A DNA stretch of 64,000 nt from an uncultured Clostridia bacterium (GCA_949482135.1 CASYFC010000004.1:1-64000); one strand, 5' to 3'; numbered from the stretch's first letter, positions 32,476 through 41,861 are shown. A program made the numbers and translations. Notes: generated by a model from the sequence alone, not told the origin.

Positions 32476-33319
32476 ATGAATTTATCAAAAGAAACAAAAT
32501 ATTTAATGAACAAATATAATATAACTGCAAATAAAAATTATGGTCAAAATTTTTTAATTGATGAAAATGTTGTAAATCGGAATTGTAGAAAAAGCAGAAG
32601 TATCAAAAAAAGACCTTATAATTGAAATTGGTCCAGGTCTTGGAACTCTTACATCTATTTTATTAGAAAATGCTGGAAAAGTTATTTGTATAGAACTAGA
32701 TATACATATGTTAACAATATTAAATGATAGATTTAAATTATATGATAATTTTGAGCTAATAAATGATGATGTTTTAAAAGTAGATTTAAAACACTTAATT
32801 TCTCAAAACTCAGAATTTGAAAACGTAAAGGTAGTTGCAAATCTACCTTACTACATTACAACACCAATAATTATGAAACTACTTGAAGAAAAATTAAATT
32901 TAAAAAGTATTACTGTTATGGTTCAAAAAGAGGTTGCTGAAAGATTAACAGAAACACCAGGAAGTAAAAACACAGGTTCTATAACATACAGTATTCACTA
33001 TTATACAGAACCAAAAACAGTTTTGGAAGTTCCTAAAGACTGTTTTATACCTAGTCCTAAAGTAGATTCCTCTGTAATCAACTTAGAAGTTCTGCCAACT
33101 CCAAAAATCAATGTTTTAAATGAGGAAATATTTTTTAAAGTTATAAAATATGCTTTTATGCAAAAAAGAAAAACTTTAATAAATTCATTATGCAATTCAG
33201 GAATTTCTAATAAAGAAACTTTAGAAAAAATTTTAATTGAATTAGGATTAGATTTAAGAGTACGTGCAGAACAACTAACTCTAGAGCAATTTGGAAAACT
33301 TTCTGACGAATTGACATAA
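32476..33319 (+). pseudogene. ksgA: 16S rRNA dimethyladenosine transferase KsgA, with a one-base frameshift
   Basis: The protein starts normally at ATG 32476 (KYLMNKYNITANKNYGQNFLIDENVVNR) and then shifts frame at about 32581, where one extra A in CGGAATTG breaks the reading; the rest continues perfectly one frame on with IVEKAEVSKKD, the SAM motif EIGPGLGTLTSI, NLPYYITTP (catalytic motif IV) and the complete C-terminal domain to the stop at 33317-33319. A clean single-base insertion in a well-conserved gene suggests a sequence or assembly error, or a very recent mutation, since nothing else has decayed. A short product from ATG 32708 would lack the SAM site. KsgA dimethylates two adenines in helix 45 of 16S rRNA. 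Confidence 0.85.
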
Positions 33320-33339
33320 AACCAATTTTGAGTTATAAT
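33311..33339 (+). promoter_or_regulatory. Consensus promoter of the 99-residue cassette, embedded in the ksgA end
   Basis: TTGACA (33311-33316), a 17-base spacer and TATAAT (33334-33339) give a full consensus promoter. The -35 box is formed by the last two sense codons of ksgA (TTG ACA, then TAA). Confidence 0.8.
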
Positions 33340-33369
33340 AGTTTTTATCCAAAATAAGGAGGTTTTTCC

Positions 33370-33669
33370 ATGGATTTGAAAGATTTCTTTGCAAGGGCTA
33401 TTGAACTTCGCGAAGAATACGCGAAAACATCTCAGCATCATTTGCAAATCCTCTCCCAGATCGTAAGTCACGTTTTTCTAAATGGTGGTCTTACCCGTTC
33501 CATCTCCATCGAGCATCCTTTCAGTCATTTCTATGATCTTATCTCTGAAAAGGATTTCCAGAAAGTGTTCGATGATTTGGGCATTAACTACCACCTCGAT
33601 CATTATGGAGAGATCCCCAGCAGTTGTCAAAGATACTATCGCGCTACAATCATTAAAAATAATGATTAA
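33370..33669 (+). CDS. Uncharacterised 99-residue protein on a GC-richer cassette
   Basis: I do not recognise this family. The protein is mostly helical and charged, with a His-rich first half (SQHHLQILSQIVSHVF) and no membrane segment or signal peptide. It is preceded by a perfect AAGGAGG and a consensus promoter, and followed at once by a strong GC-rich hairpin terminator, so it is transcribed alone. Base composition differs from the AT-rich ksgA and DUF4179 genes on either side, in line with the other cassettes. No function can be proposed. Confidence 0.75.
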   Translation: MDLKDFFARAIELREEYAKTSQHHLQILSQIVSHVFLNGGLTRSISIEHPFSHFYDLISEKDFQKVFDDLGINYHLDHYGEIPSSCQRYYRATIIKNND

Positions 33670-33714
33670 AAAACAGAGATGCGCCCGCAAGATGTGGGCG
33701 CATCTCTGTTTTTA
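33667..33714 (+). terminator. Strong terminator of the 99-residue cassette
   Basis: AAACAGAGATGCGCCC (33671-33686) pairs with GGGCGCATCTCTGTTT (33696-33711), a 16-bp perfect stem with A and T runs on both sides. Confidence 0.9.
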
Positions 33715-33745
33715 TATATGAAATTTCGCAATTAAATTCCCCAAT

Positions 33746-34330
33746 TTAATTTTTTAATTTTTTTAGTTTATTTACTATCATAAGTAAAACTGTTATTCCA
33801 AAAACGATACTGCTTAAAACAAAAATTATATTACTCATTTTTTCTATATTGTTTGTTTTCAAATCTTCTGTTTTTTCAGCAGAAACAGCTTCAACTTGAA
33901 CTACTTCTTCACCATTTTTTTGATATTCTTCAAATTTTTCTAAAAATTTATCATAATTTTCTGGCTCTAAAGATAATTTATCTATCTTATATTCTTTATT
34001 TTCAACTGATAATTCTACAAATGCAATATATTGAAAATCGTTTTTCCAAATAGAGTTCTCTTCTAAATACGGTGTAACTGTAAATACAATTGTCATTTTA
34101 CTTATACCTTGTTCATCTGGAATACCTCCTCCCATTCCACACCACATATAATCAGTTATTCTTTCTTCTTCAGTAACTTCATCTGTTTTATATTTTTCTA
34201 AAAGTTGTGTTAGAGCTTCCTGAGAAATTTCAAATTGTTTTGTACTTCCAAGATCATATTCATCTATTGCAAAAACTTGAGTAGAAAGGATTAATAGTAA
34301 AATTATAAATGATACACATATTTTTTTCAT
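33746..34330 (-). CDS. Exported protein with C-terminal membrane anchor, third gene of the sigma/DUF4179 operon
   Basis: A 194-residue protein with a signal peptide (MKKICVSFIILLLILSTQVFA) and a C-terminal helix (MSNIIFVLSSIVFGITVLLMIV) followed by lysines, so the middle part is outside and tethered. That part carries a CGMGGGIPDEQG loop and no recognised domain. Its start lies one base behind the end of the DUF4179 gene, so it is part of the same unit. It may be a partner that modulates signal sensing; this is a guess from position. Confidence 0.72.
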   Translation of the reverse strand: MKKICVSFIILLLILSTQVFAIDEYDLGSTKQFEISQEALTQLLEKYKTDEVTEEERITDYMWCGMGGGIPDEQGISKMTIVFTVTPYLEENSIWKNDFQYIAFVELSVENKEYKIDKLSLEPENYDKFLEKFEEYQKNGEEVVQVEAVSAEKTEDLKTNNIEKMSNIIFVLSSIVFGITVLLMIVNKLKKLKN

Positions 34331-34331
34331 A

Positions 34332-35606
34332 TTATTCCTCCCCCACTTTCTCTAATACAATTTTGGCTTTTTCTCCATTGCTATCTATATATAATGTTAT
34401 TTCATCTGTCATATCATATTTGGTTAAATCAAACATACCTGTAAATTTAACATATCCATTCTCATCTGTACTTGTTCCACCATTTTCTTGATTATTTATT
34501 GTTTGTTCAAACTTTTCTCCATTTGAATTTACTACATATTTTTCAAAATCACCTTGTTTAAATATCTGTTCCATATACTTTTTATAGTCTTCAGTTTGCA
34601 ATAACTCATTATTTAAATATTCTCTAATTTCACTATTTCTTAATTCATCATCCTCTGGTAATGAATTATAAAATTCAAGTTCAGGAGTTGTAGGTCTTTC
34701 TAATGGTTTTTCTCCTTGAAATTCAAATCCAATATTCATTCCAGCATCATACACTGTTGCATCTGTTAACTTAAATTTACTATTTGTTGTACTTTTTTGT
34801 GCATATTTTACACTAGTTCTGTTATACATTTTCTCTGGCACATCAACTGAAAATTTCCAGTCTCCTTTTAATACAAGTTGCTCCTCTCCATGCATTGTTT
34901 CAACTTGGTTTGAAATTCTTATTTTTGTTAATTCAAAATTAATTTGCTTACTTTTTGGATAATAAGGTCCGCCTATATAAATATTAAACATCACTTTTAA
35001 ATGATTTCCTTTTTTAGCATTTATTAATGGACCATTTTCCCCACTACCAAAGAATTTTTCTTCTTCATTAGGTTCTATATTCTTTTCTTTACAAAATTCT
35101 TTATATCTATTCCCATATCCACAACGTAACACATTATAGTCTTCATCATATACAATTAAATCAGGGAAAGAAACATTCCAAATATCTTCTATTTTTACTA
35201 TATTTTTTATTTCATCTGATAATGTAATATCTAATGTTGCACTTAGTGAAAAATCATCCATTAAAAATTCCTCAACTTTTATTTTAGTTTCCAAATCTTC
35301 AAGTATTTCACCAGTTTCTTCGTTTTCAATGGTAGAAACGGAAATCTCGTCTTCCATGTCTGTTTTTTCTATGTAGCCCTCTTCAATTGCTTTTCCATAT
35401 CCATAACCACCACCATAAACATTATCATAAATTTTAGTTGATATATCTCTAGCAAAGACCATTCCTGTAACTGATAAGACACATATTAAAAGTGTTAAAG
35501 TTTTCTGAAGTGCATTTTTAATTTTTGAATTTCTTTTATCAATCTTTTTGAAGTTTTCTAAACCAATATTTTCTGTTAAATTTCTATAGATTTCTTCTTT
35601 TTTCAT
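34332..35606 (-). CDS. DUF4179 membrane protein, likely anti-sigma-type regulator
   Basis: A 424-residue protein with a short cytoplasmic head (about 34 residues), one membrane helix (TLTLLICVLSVTGMVFA) and a long extracytoplasmic region built of beta strands, the layout of DUF4179 proteins encoded behind ECF sigma factors in Firmicutes. They are thought to sense an envelope signal and hold the sigma factor. Conserved features shared with the fused protein at 15574-17223 are the ARDISTKIYDNVYGGGYGYGKAIEEGYI stretch just after the helix. It lies 1 base behind the sigma gene. Confidence 0.85.
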   Translation of the reverse strand: MKKEEIYRNLTENIGLENFKKIDKRNSKIKNALQKTLTLLICVLSVTGMVFARDISTKIYDNVYGGGYGYGKAIEEGYIEKTDMEDEISVSTIENEETGEILEDLETKIKVEEFLMDDFSLSATLDITLSDEIKNIVKIEDIWNVSFPDLIVYDEDYNVLRCGYGNRYKEFCKEKNIEPNEEEKFFGSGENGPLINAKKGNHLKVMFNIYIGGPYYPKSKQINFELTKIRISNQVETMHGEEQLVLKGDWKFSVDVPEKMYNRTSVKYAQKSTTNSKFKLTDATVYDAGMNIGFEFQGEKPLERPTTPELEFYNSLPEDDELRNSEIREYLNNELLQTEDYKKYMEQIFKQGDFEKYVVNSNGEKFEQTINNQENGGTSTDENGYVKFTGMFDLTKYDMTDEITLYIDSNGEKAKIVLEKVGEE

Positions 35607-35607
35607 T

Positions 35608-36147
35608 TTAATAAAATCCTCCCATCTTTAAAAATTCTTTTACTTTTTTTCTTGTTCTGTGCAATTTTGTTTTTGTATTACTTACAGATATTCCGAGCTC
35701 TTTAGATATATCTTTTATTTTTTTATCTTCAAAATAAAATTTTGAAAAAATTAAATACTCTTCTTCTCCAACAGCTTTTAGATTTTTAATTATGCAATCA
35801 TTTAATTCTTTTTCTTCTAATAATTCTTCTATATTAAAATTATCTTGAAAATCTTCATCAAATTCATCATAAATAAACTTATAATTTATTTCTTTATACT
35901 TTTTGTATATTACATTTTTAGTAATTCGAGCAATATATGGACTAAGTCTAGATTCTTTTTCTAAAACATTTTTATTTTTCCAAACTATAAAAAATACATC
36001 AGATAAAATTTCTTCTTCATCTTCTATACTTATATCAGGAAAGTTTTTAATTATAGTTCTTATATAATTATAATAATCATCCACTATATTCTGCATATTT
36101 AATTCGTTTTTCAAGAAATATGTTTCAATTATTTTTTCTTCTACCAT
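35608..36147 (-). CDS. ECF-type RNA polymerase sigma factor
   Basis: A 179-residue sigma-70 family protein. Region 2 is around DEEEILSDVFFIVWKNKN and SRLSPYIARITKNVIYKKYKE, and region 4 is around EYLIFSKFYFEDKKIKDISKELGISVSNTKTKLHRTRKKVKEFL with a clear helix-turn-helix. I start at ATG 36147; the in-frame GTG at 36156 is part of the AAGGTGGG ribosome site. It directs RNA polymerase to an unknown regulon, probably an envelope-stress or surface-signal set, and is likely controlled by the DUF4179 protein encoded next. Confidence 0.9.
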   Translation of the reverse strand: MVEEKIIETYFLKNELNMQNIVDDYYNYIRTIIKNFPDISIEDEEEILSDVFFIVWKNKNVLEKESRLSPYIARITKNVIYKKYKEINYKFIYDEFDEDFQDNFNIEELLEEKELNDCIIKNLKAVGEEEYLIFSKFYFEDKKIKDISKELGISVSNTKTKLHRTRKKVKEFLKMGGFY

Positions 36148-36221
36148 AATTCCCACCTTAAATTGATTACTTACATTTATATATTTCTTAAAATATATAA
36201 ATAGGTTACAAAATTTATAAA

Positions 36222-36247
36222 AAAAATACCTACGAATAGGTATTTTA
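36222..36247 (-). terminator. Terminator behind the TSCPD gene
   Basis: AAATACCTA and TAGGTATTT form a stem that overlaps the stop codon of the gene, with a T run on the minus strand. Confidence 0.65.
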
Positions 36248-36499
36248 AACTGTTTGTTCTTTTATTTCTTCTAAAGCTTTAGCCAATTGGTCTGGGCAAG
36301 AAGTTCCTTTTCCGGCACAATCAATTCCTTTTAATCTTTTGATTGCTTCATCTATTTTCATTCCAGCAATTAACGATGCAACTCCTTGAGTATTTCCAGC
36401 ACATCCTCCAAGGAACTGTACTGATTCAATTTTATCTCCTTCTACTTCTATTGTAATTTCCATAGAACATACACCTACTGGTCTATATTTATATATCAT
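36245..36499 (-). CDS. TSCPD-domain protein (TIGR03905 type)
   Basis: An 84-residue protein that is almost entirely a TSCPD domain, named for the TSCPDQLAKAL motif near its end. It also has the GVCSMEITIEV opening and GGCAGNTQGV. The same domain occurs at the C-terminus of B12-dependent ribonucleotide reductases, where its cysteines bind metal or take part in redox exchange. The stand-alone form is common in Clostridia and its role is unknown. It lies 14 bases downstream of the dGTPase gene, a possible link to deoxynucleotide metabolism. Confidence 0.88.
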   Translation of the reverse strand: MIYKYRPVGVCSMEITIEVEGDKIESVQFLGGCAGNTQGVASLIAGMKIDEAIKRLKGIDCAGKGTSCPDQLAKALEEIKEQTV

Positions 36500-36513
36500 A
36501 CTTTTTCCTCCTT

Positions 36514-37719
36514 TTAAAAGCTAACTATTTCATTATAAATTCTAACTATATATTGATCTGTCATTCCAGACATATAATCTATTATTGATTTTAAATAATT
36601 ATTTATATCATTTAAATCATAAATAACCTTATTACAATAATTGTCCTCATTTCTATCTATTGAATTTGAATATGTTTCAAGCCAATTAGAAAATTCTTCT
36701 GATAAAAATGGATAATATCTTTTCATTTTTCTAATAGTTTTAACTGTTGAAGTTCCATTATAAGCCTTTTTTAAAGTATAGAATATTTCATTCATAACTA
36801 CCTTAAAATATCTTGTAGTTGGTTGGATTTTCTCATTATCATATATTTTATTATAATTGAAATTCTTAATTTTTTCCATTGTCTTATATGCTGATTCTGA
36901 AAATTTCAACCCATCTTCTATAGTACTATTATTGCATAAATCACTTATTAAAAATCCTATAATACTTGAATTATTTACTCTTATTTGCTCAATTGATTTA
37001 TCTATATTATTTATATCTCTATCTGTTATGAGTTTCATTTCTTTAGCATCTTCCAAATCTCTACCTAAATAAGAAATATTATCTGCAATTTTCACTACAC
37101 AAGCTTCCCAAGTATATGGAGAAAATTTATTTGAATATGTAAATTCTTTTAAATCTACAAATTCATCTCTTGGTTTTTGACCATTTGGATTTGGATTTCC
37201 GCAATGACCTGGAATTCCATCTCTTACAGCATAAGTTAAATTTAAGTTTCTTTTAATTCCAGCCAAATCACTTAATAATTCTAAATCATCTACTAGATGT
37301 AATCCATTCCCACCATGCCAAAATTTACCACCATATTCTCTTTGAGCAATTTCAGATAAAATATTCTCCCCTTTGTGACCAAATGGACTATGTCCTATAT
37401 CATGGGTAACTGCAATTGCACTTGTTAATTCTGTATTAAGTCCCAAATAATTTGCTATTGTATTACTTATTGAATCAACTAAATTTACATGTTCAATTCT
37501 AGTACATATATGGTCATTTTTAGGTGCAAAAAATACTTGAGTTTTATGTTTTAACCTTCTATATGCATTACAATTTATTATTCTAGTATAATCTCTATCA
37601 AATTCTGTTCTCATTGGAGCATCACCATAAACTGGATCATACAATTTTTCTACTCTTGAAATTGCATTTTCCCACTTAGGATTGCCCTCATACATAGCTA
37701 CGCTTTCAAATTTTTTCAT
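36514..37719 (-). CDS. dgt: dGTPase-like HD-domain triphosphohydrolase
   Basis: A 401-residue enzyme that would convert dGTP (or other dNTPs) to the nucleoside and triphosphate. The family start RTEFDRDYTRIINCNAYRRLKHKTQVF is followed by the metal-binding HD motif: RIEHVNLVDSI, then AVTHDIGHSPFGHKGE, with the remaining Asp further on in KIADNISYLGRDLEDA. Length and order match bacterial Dgt. It starts after a TAAAGATGA-like weak ribosome site. It is in a close same-strand series with hslO upstream (29 bases) and the TSCPD gene downstream. Confidence 0.9.
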   Translation of the reverse strand: MKKFESVAMYEGNPKWENAISRVEKLYDPVYGDAPMRTEFDRDYTRIINCNAYRRLKHKTQVFFAPKNDHICTRIEHVNLVDSISNTIANYLGLNTELTSAIAVTHDIGHSPFGHKGENILSEIAQREYGGKFWHGGNGLHLVDDLELLSDLAGIKRNLNLTYAVRDGIPGHCGNPNPNGQKPRDEFVDLKEFTYSNKFSPYTWEACVVKIADNISYLGRDLEDAKEMKLITDRDINNIDKSIEQIRVNNSSIIGFLISDLCNNSTIEDGLKFSESAYKTMEKIKNFNYNKIYDNEKIQPTTRYFKVVMNEIFYTLKKAYNGTSTVKTIRKMKRYYPFLSEEFSNWLETYSNSIDRNEDNYCNKVIYDLNDINNYLKSIIDYMSGMTDQYIVRIYNEIVSF

Positions 37720-37748
37720 CTTTAGTTTATCACCTTTTCAAAAAAATA

Positions 37749-38639
37749 TTATATTTTCTTAAGTAAATATTCTAATTCTTCTTTATTAAAGTTATATTTT
37801 TTATTGCAGAATTGGCAAACAATTTCAGCTTTACCATCTTCTTCAATAATTTTTGTTAAATCATCTTTTCCTATTGAAATTAAACCTTTTTCAAATTTAT
37901 CTTTACTACAATCACAATCAAACTTTATCTCTAAATCGTTTTCCAATAGTTGTACATTTTTATCTCCTGTAACTCTTTTGGCAATTTCTTCCAAAGATTT
38001 ATTTTCTGATAGTAGTTCACTTATACTTGGTGCCATTTTTAATGCTTCTTCAATTTTAGTAATTTCATTTTCTGTAGCATCTGGCATTAAGTTAATCATG
38101 TATCCACCTGCACTTTGAGTTCCATCTTTATTTACTAAAACACCTAATGCAAGAACTGTTGGTTTCTGCTCAGATGTAGCAAAATATTCTGTAAAATCTT
38201 CTGCAATTTCTCCTGAAACTAAAGGAACTAATCCATTATATTCCGACTCTGTAATAGCACTCTGTTTTATTATATTTAAATATCCTACATGTCCAACAGC
38301 TCCACCAACATCAATTTTTCCATTTGATTTTAATGGTAACTCCACTAATGGATTTTGCATGTATGTTTTAATTTTAGAAATATTATTTTCACGTTTTACA
38401 ATACCAACAATAGAACCAATTGGTCCATCACCTTTTAGTTGAACTGTTATACTATCATCATTTTCTTTTATACTAGTTAACCCCATAATTCCACATATTG
38501 TAGCAAATCTTCCCATTGCTGCTGTAGTTGTTGGAGTTAAATCATGTATTTTTCTAATTTTTTCTATTAATTCTGTTGTATTAACACAAATTAAGCTTAC
38601 TTTTCCATTATATGCTAAATATTTTTCTATTCTGTCCAC
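37749..38639 (-). CDS. hslO: Redox-regulated chaperone Hsp33
   Basis: A 296-residue chaperone with an N-terminal domain (MDRIEKYLAYNGKVSLICVNTTELIEKIRKIHDLTPTTTAAMGR) and a C-terminal zinc switch FDCDCSKDKFEKGL, then IVCQFCNKKYNF, i.e. CXC and CXXC. Under oxidation the Cys lose zinc and the protein unfolds to hold other proteins. The layout is complete. It lies 29 bases upstream of the dgt gene on the same strand. Confidence 0.95.
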   Translation of the reverse strand: MDRIEKYLAYNGKVSLICVNTTELIEKIRKIHDLTPTTTAAMGRFATICGIMGLTSIKENDDSITVQLKGDGPIGSIVGIVKRENNISKIKTYMQNPLVELPLKSNGKIDVGGAVGHVGYLNIIKQSAITESEYNGLVPLVSGEIAEDFTEYFATSEQKPTVLALGVLVNKDGTQSAGGYMINLMPDATENEITKIEEALKMAPSISELLSENKSLEEIAKRVTGDKNVQLLENDLEIKFDCDCSKDKFEKGLISIGKDDLTKIIEEDGKAEIVCQFCNKKYNFNKEELEYLLKKI

Positions 38640-38660
38640 TTATATTTCACTCTTTCTATT

Positions 38661-38963
38661 TTAATTTTTAAATGCTTTAAACACATCTTTATAACTACTC
38701 ATTAGTAACTCATACTTCATTTCCTCAGATAAATCTTCATTATACATTGCATTTGTTATTGGAATTGTATAAGAATTATATTTTGGCATGAAAAATCTAG
38801 TTTTCACTATATAGTCTATTAAACAATCTTTTTCATTTAATTCTACTTCATGTCTTTCAAGAAATTCTTTTAACATTCCTGTATATTCATCATGGAAATA
38901 ATTAAATACTTTGGTATATTCTTTTTTATTTGCTAATTCTTTTATTTCGGATTCTACTAGCAT
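38661..38963 (-). CDS. Uncharacterised 100-residue protein upstream of hslO
   Basis: A small, mostly helical, acidic protein (MLVESEIKELANKKEYTKVFNYFHDEYTGM). No domain is recognised. I start at ATG 38963 because GAGGTGA lies directly upstream. It is separated from hslO by only 21 bases on the same strand, so the two are probably one transcript. The base composition is native. Confidence 0.7.
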   Translation of the reverse strand: MLVESEIKELANKKEYTKVFNYFHDEYTGMLKEFLERHEVELNEKDCLIDYIVKTRFFMPKYNSYTIPITNAMYNEDLSEEMKYELLMSSYKDVFKAFKN

Positions 38964-39125
38964 TATTTTCACCTCATATGTAGTATAAATTTCCAAGATT
39001 ATTTTATAATATTTTAAGTTTTTTTACAAGAGTTAAATTGTTATTTGTATAACAGTAACTAATCTGTCTAATATTTAATATTATATTTTATAAAATAATT
39101 GAAAATTTTAGAAAGGATTTTTTAT

Positions 39126-40400
39126 ATGAATACATTAAGATTAAATTCAAGAGGTCCTGAAGTGGAACTCTTACAAAGCACATTATTACAACTTGGTTTT
39201 TATAATGGCGCTATTGATGGAATCTTTGGATATCAAACTTTTAATGCTGTTCAAAGATTTCAAAGACAGTTTGGACTTCAAGTGGATGGTATTGTTGGTA
39301 CAAATACTTGGAATGCACTTATGCCTTACATAAACGGGTACACAACATATACAATAAAAGAAGGAGATACTTTTTATGCCATTGCTCAAAAATATTCTAC
39401 AACAGTTGATGCAATAATCTATGCAAATCCAAATATCGAAGCTGATAATTTATCTATTGGTGAGGAAATAATAGTCCCTTTTGGGAGTGTTGTACAAACA
39501 AATATAAGTTATACATCACAAATTCTAAACTTAAATGTTAACGCATTAAAAACAGTTTATCCATTTTTGGAAGTTTCTAGTATTGGAACTAGTGTTTTAG
39601 GAAGACCTCTTAGATCTATTAAATTTGGAACTGGTAGAAAAGAAATTCTATATTGTGCAGCAACACATGCGAATGAATGGATTACTGCTCCTTTATTAAT
39701 GAAATTTTTGGAAAATATTTCAAAAAGCTATGTAAATAATTTAAATATCTTTGGATACAATGCTCGTGAGTTATTTAACAATGTTTCTTTATATATCGTA
39801 CCAATGGTAAATCCTGATGGAGTTGACTTGGTTACAGGATTTTTCTCTGAAAATTCCTGGGCTTATACAAATGCAAAACGAATTTCTAGTAGCTTTCCTG
39901 ATATTCCATTTCCAAGCGGATGGAAAGCTAATATAGAAGGGATTGACAACAATCTTCAGTTCCCAGCAGGCTGGGCTGAAGCAAAAGAAATAAAGTATGC
40001 ACAAGGATTTAATAAACCTGCTCCACGTGATTTTGTTGGATATGGTCCACTTACTGCTCCTGAATCTGTTGCTTTATACAACTTTACTTTAAGACATAAT
40101 TTTAGTCTAATGATCACTTATCATACACAAGGTAGAGTTATTTACTATCAATATCAAGATCAAACTCCGCCTAATAGCAAAAAAATAGCTGAAGAATTTT
40201 CCCGAATTTCTGGCTATACTGCTGAGGAAGTTCCTAAAAATTCAAGTTTTGCAGGATTTAAAGATTGGTTTATTTTATACTACAATAGACCTGGATTTAC
40301 TATTGAAGTTGGTTTAGGTGAAAATCCAATTCCTGTTTCTCAATTTGCTGGAATTTATAGAGAAAACTTGGGAATTTTAGTTACTGGATTGATTCAATAA
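39126..40400 (+). CDS. M14 gamma-D-glutamyl-diamino acid endopeptidase with PG-binding and LysM domains
   Basis: A 424-residue cell-wall enzyme. Residues about 1-65 are a PG_binding_1 domain ([47 protein letters not shown]), about 70-115 a LysM ([23 protein letters not shown]), and the rest an M14 zinc carboxypeptidase with HANE (His and Glu zinc ligands), the third ligand in YHTQGR and the catalytic Glu in FTIEVGLGE. This order matches the Lysinibacillus/Bacillus endopeptidase I that cleaves gamma-D-Glu-meso-DAP links. No signal peptide is seen, as in spore- or mother-cell enzymes of this group. ATG 39126 follows AAAGGA. Confidence 0.9.
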   Translation: MNTLRLNSRGPEVELLQSTLLQLGFYNGAIDGIFGYQTFNAVQRFQRQFGLQVDGIVGTNTWNALMPYINGYTTYTIKEGDTFYAIAQKYSTTVDAIIYANPNIEADNLSIGEEIIVPFGSVVQTNISYTSQILNLNVNALKTVYPFLEVSSIGTSVLGRPLRSIKFGTGRKEILYCAATHANEWITAPLLMKFLENISKSYVNNLNIFGYNARELFNNVSLYIVPMVNPDGVDLVTGFFSENSWAYTNAKRISSSFPDIPFPSGWKANIEGIDNNLQFPAGWAEAKEIKYAQGFNKPAPRDFVGYGPLTAPESVALYNFTLRHNFSLMITYHTQGRVIYYQYQDQTPPNSKKIAEEFSRISGYTAEEVPKNSSFAGFKDWFILYYNRPGFTIEVGLGENPIPVSQFAGIYRENLGILVTGLIQ

Positions 40401-40401
40401 C

Positions 40402-40440
40402 AAAAAAAAGCTGCAATCTTTACAGATTAGCAGCTTTTTC
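40402..40440. terminator. Bidirectional terminator between M14 and Ppx genes
   Basis: AAAGCTGCAATCT pairs with AGATTAGCAGCTTT (one bulge), with A and T runs outside. Confidence 0.8.
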
Positions 40441-40443
40441 TTG

Positions 40444-41319
40444 TTATTTATTATTTTCAATTATTCCATATACCATTGAAATATCTGTTGGAATTATATA
40501 TTTTGCTCCTATGCTCTCTGCAACATTTAAAACTACAGCACACATTGCTCGAGTCGCATCCCACCATTTGGGATTATCAGCTCTTTTTCTTATCTCATCT
40601 AAAGATATCTCTTTATAATATCTTAGAGTATCTTTTTTTCTGTCTTCTATACTCATCATTATAGGTTCTACATTATCTTCAAATAAAGTGTTTTTTTCAT
40701 AATGTATTCCTGCCCCTAAAGCAAATACTTTGTGTCCACCACCAGCTAAAATTAAAATATCTGCTTTTTCTTTAGGTAAATTTATTCTATCTTTTACAAA
40801 TTCTCTTACTTCTCCTAGTTCTGTAGTTGGTAAATCATTAGTTAAATCAGGGAAATTACTTGTTACATCTACAACTCCAAAAGATGAATTTACCATTTCT
40901 TTGATTCCATTTTCATAAATTGCAATTTCTGTTGAACCTCCACCACCAATGAATACAGCCACTTTTTTATTTATGTTTCTAACTGCTCCAAAAACAGTTA
41001 ACTCATTTTCTTGTTCTTGTGAAATTATATTGAATTCAAAACCTGTTTCATTTGAAAATTCCTTTAAAAATTCGTCTCTTTGAGTTCCTGTTAAATTTCT
41101 AAAAACACTTGTACCACAAACATAAATATTAGCATAAGATTGTTTATATTTTAGAACTAATTTTATAAGTTTTTCTATATCTTCTACAAAAAGCTTATTT
41201 TCTTGTTTATAATTTTTCTTAAATTCAATTGTTACTGTTTCTAAATGTTCTATCTCTTTTCCATTATATAAATCTATTTTTGTATTAGTTGATCCAACTT
41301 CTATTATAATCTTTTCCAT
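40444..41319 (-). CDS. Ppx/GppA-type exopolyphosphatase-like protein
   Basis: A 291-residue protein with the ASKHA fold. The N-terminal phosphate-binding strand is IIIEVGSTNTKIDLYNG, and the second loop GGGGSTEIAIYENG is typical of Ppx/GppA. The ending is short compared with two-domain Ppx, so it corresponds to the small single-module members of Clostridia. Polyphosphate or (p)ppGpp would be the natural substrate but is not proven. ATG 41319 has AAAGGAG upstream. It follows the NTPase gene after 11 bases on the same strand. Confidence 0.82.
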   Translation of the reverse strand: MEKIIIEVGSTNTKIDLYNGKEIEHLETVTIEFKKNYKQENKLFVEDIEKLIKLVLKYKQSYANIYVCGTSVFRNLTGTQRDEFLKEFSNETGFEFNIISQEQENELTVFGAVRNINKKVAVFIGGGGSTEIAIYENGIKEMVNSSFGVVDVTSNFPDLTNDLPTTELGEVREFVKDRINLPKEKADILILAGGGHKVFALGAGIHYEKNTLFEDNVEPIMMSIEDRKKDTLRYYKEISLDEIRKRADNPKWWDATRAMCAVVLNVAESIGAKYIIPTDISMVYGIIENNK

Positions 41320-41330
41320 TTTTTCTCCTT

Positions 41331-41861
41331 TTATTTCCATAATTCTCCATTTATATGGCTTATTAATGCCATTACAAATGCATCTTTTGTTAAATCTATT
41401 CTCGAAATTTCATTATGTGTAAGATAACTTATTCCACCTTTTCCTTTGCTTAGCTCATTTCCTTTAAATATGCTATCCATAACTTTTCCAAGTTCTGTTT
41501 CCAAAATATCTTTAATATATTTTTCTGGTATTTGAAATCCTTGGCTCATTCCAACACTTTGAAATCCTTCTTTATCTTCGATAACTGCCACATTAAAATC
41601 TATCCATTCTCCCAAAAGATTTGTAATACCTGCTTCTGATGAAATATAATAATCTGCATCTATATTATTTTCTTTAGCGTATTTTCTTAAATTTTTTACT
41701 CTATTTTTAGCACCTTGCAAAATCTCTTCATTTACTGGTTGATTTCCAACATCTGAACTTACTGAAATTCCTTCAATTTCTATGTCATTAAAATATTTTT
41801 CAAATGCTTGTTTTGCTCCTTCAATTTTTCCTGGATTTTTTGTTCCCATTAATATTTTCAT
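41331..41861 (-). CDS. Inosine/xanthosine triphosphatase-like NTPase (YjjX family)
   Basis: A 176-residue protein of the DUF84/YjjX family, which hydrolyses abnormal nucleotides such as ITP and XTP. Signature segments are MGTKNPGKIEGAKQAF, VSSDVGNQPVNEEILQGAKNR, the SSEAGITNLLGEWIDFNVAVI middle, and the C-terminal GGISYLTHNEISRIDLTKDAFVMAL. It starts 18 bases after the end of the SDR gene on the same strand and runs into the Ppx-like gene, so all three could be one operon. Confidence 0.85.
   Translation of the reverse strand: MKILMGTKNPGKIEGAKQAFEKYFNDIEIEGISVSSDVGNQPVNEEILQGAKNRVKNLRKYAKENNIDADYYISSEAGITNLLGEWIDFNVAVIEDKEGFQSVGMSQGFQIPEKYIKDILETELGKVMDSIFKGNELSKGKGGISYLTHNEISRIDLTKDAFVMALISHINGELWK

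Noticed and set aside
33746..36147. Cassette status for the sigma/DUF4179 operon
   Set aside because: Its composition is as AT-rich as its neighbours and it is a three-gene operon, unlike the single-gene cassettes.
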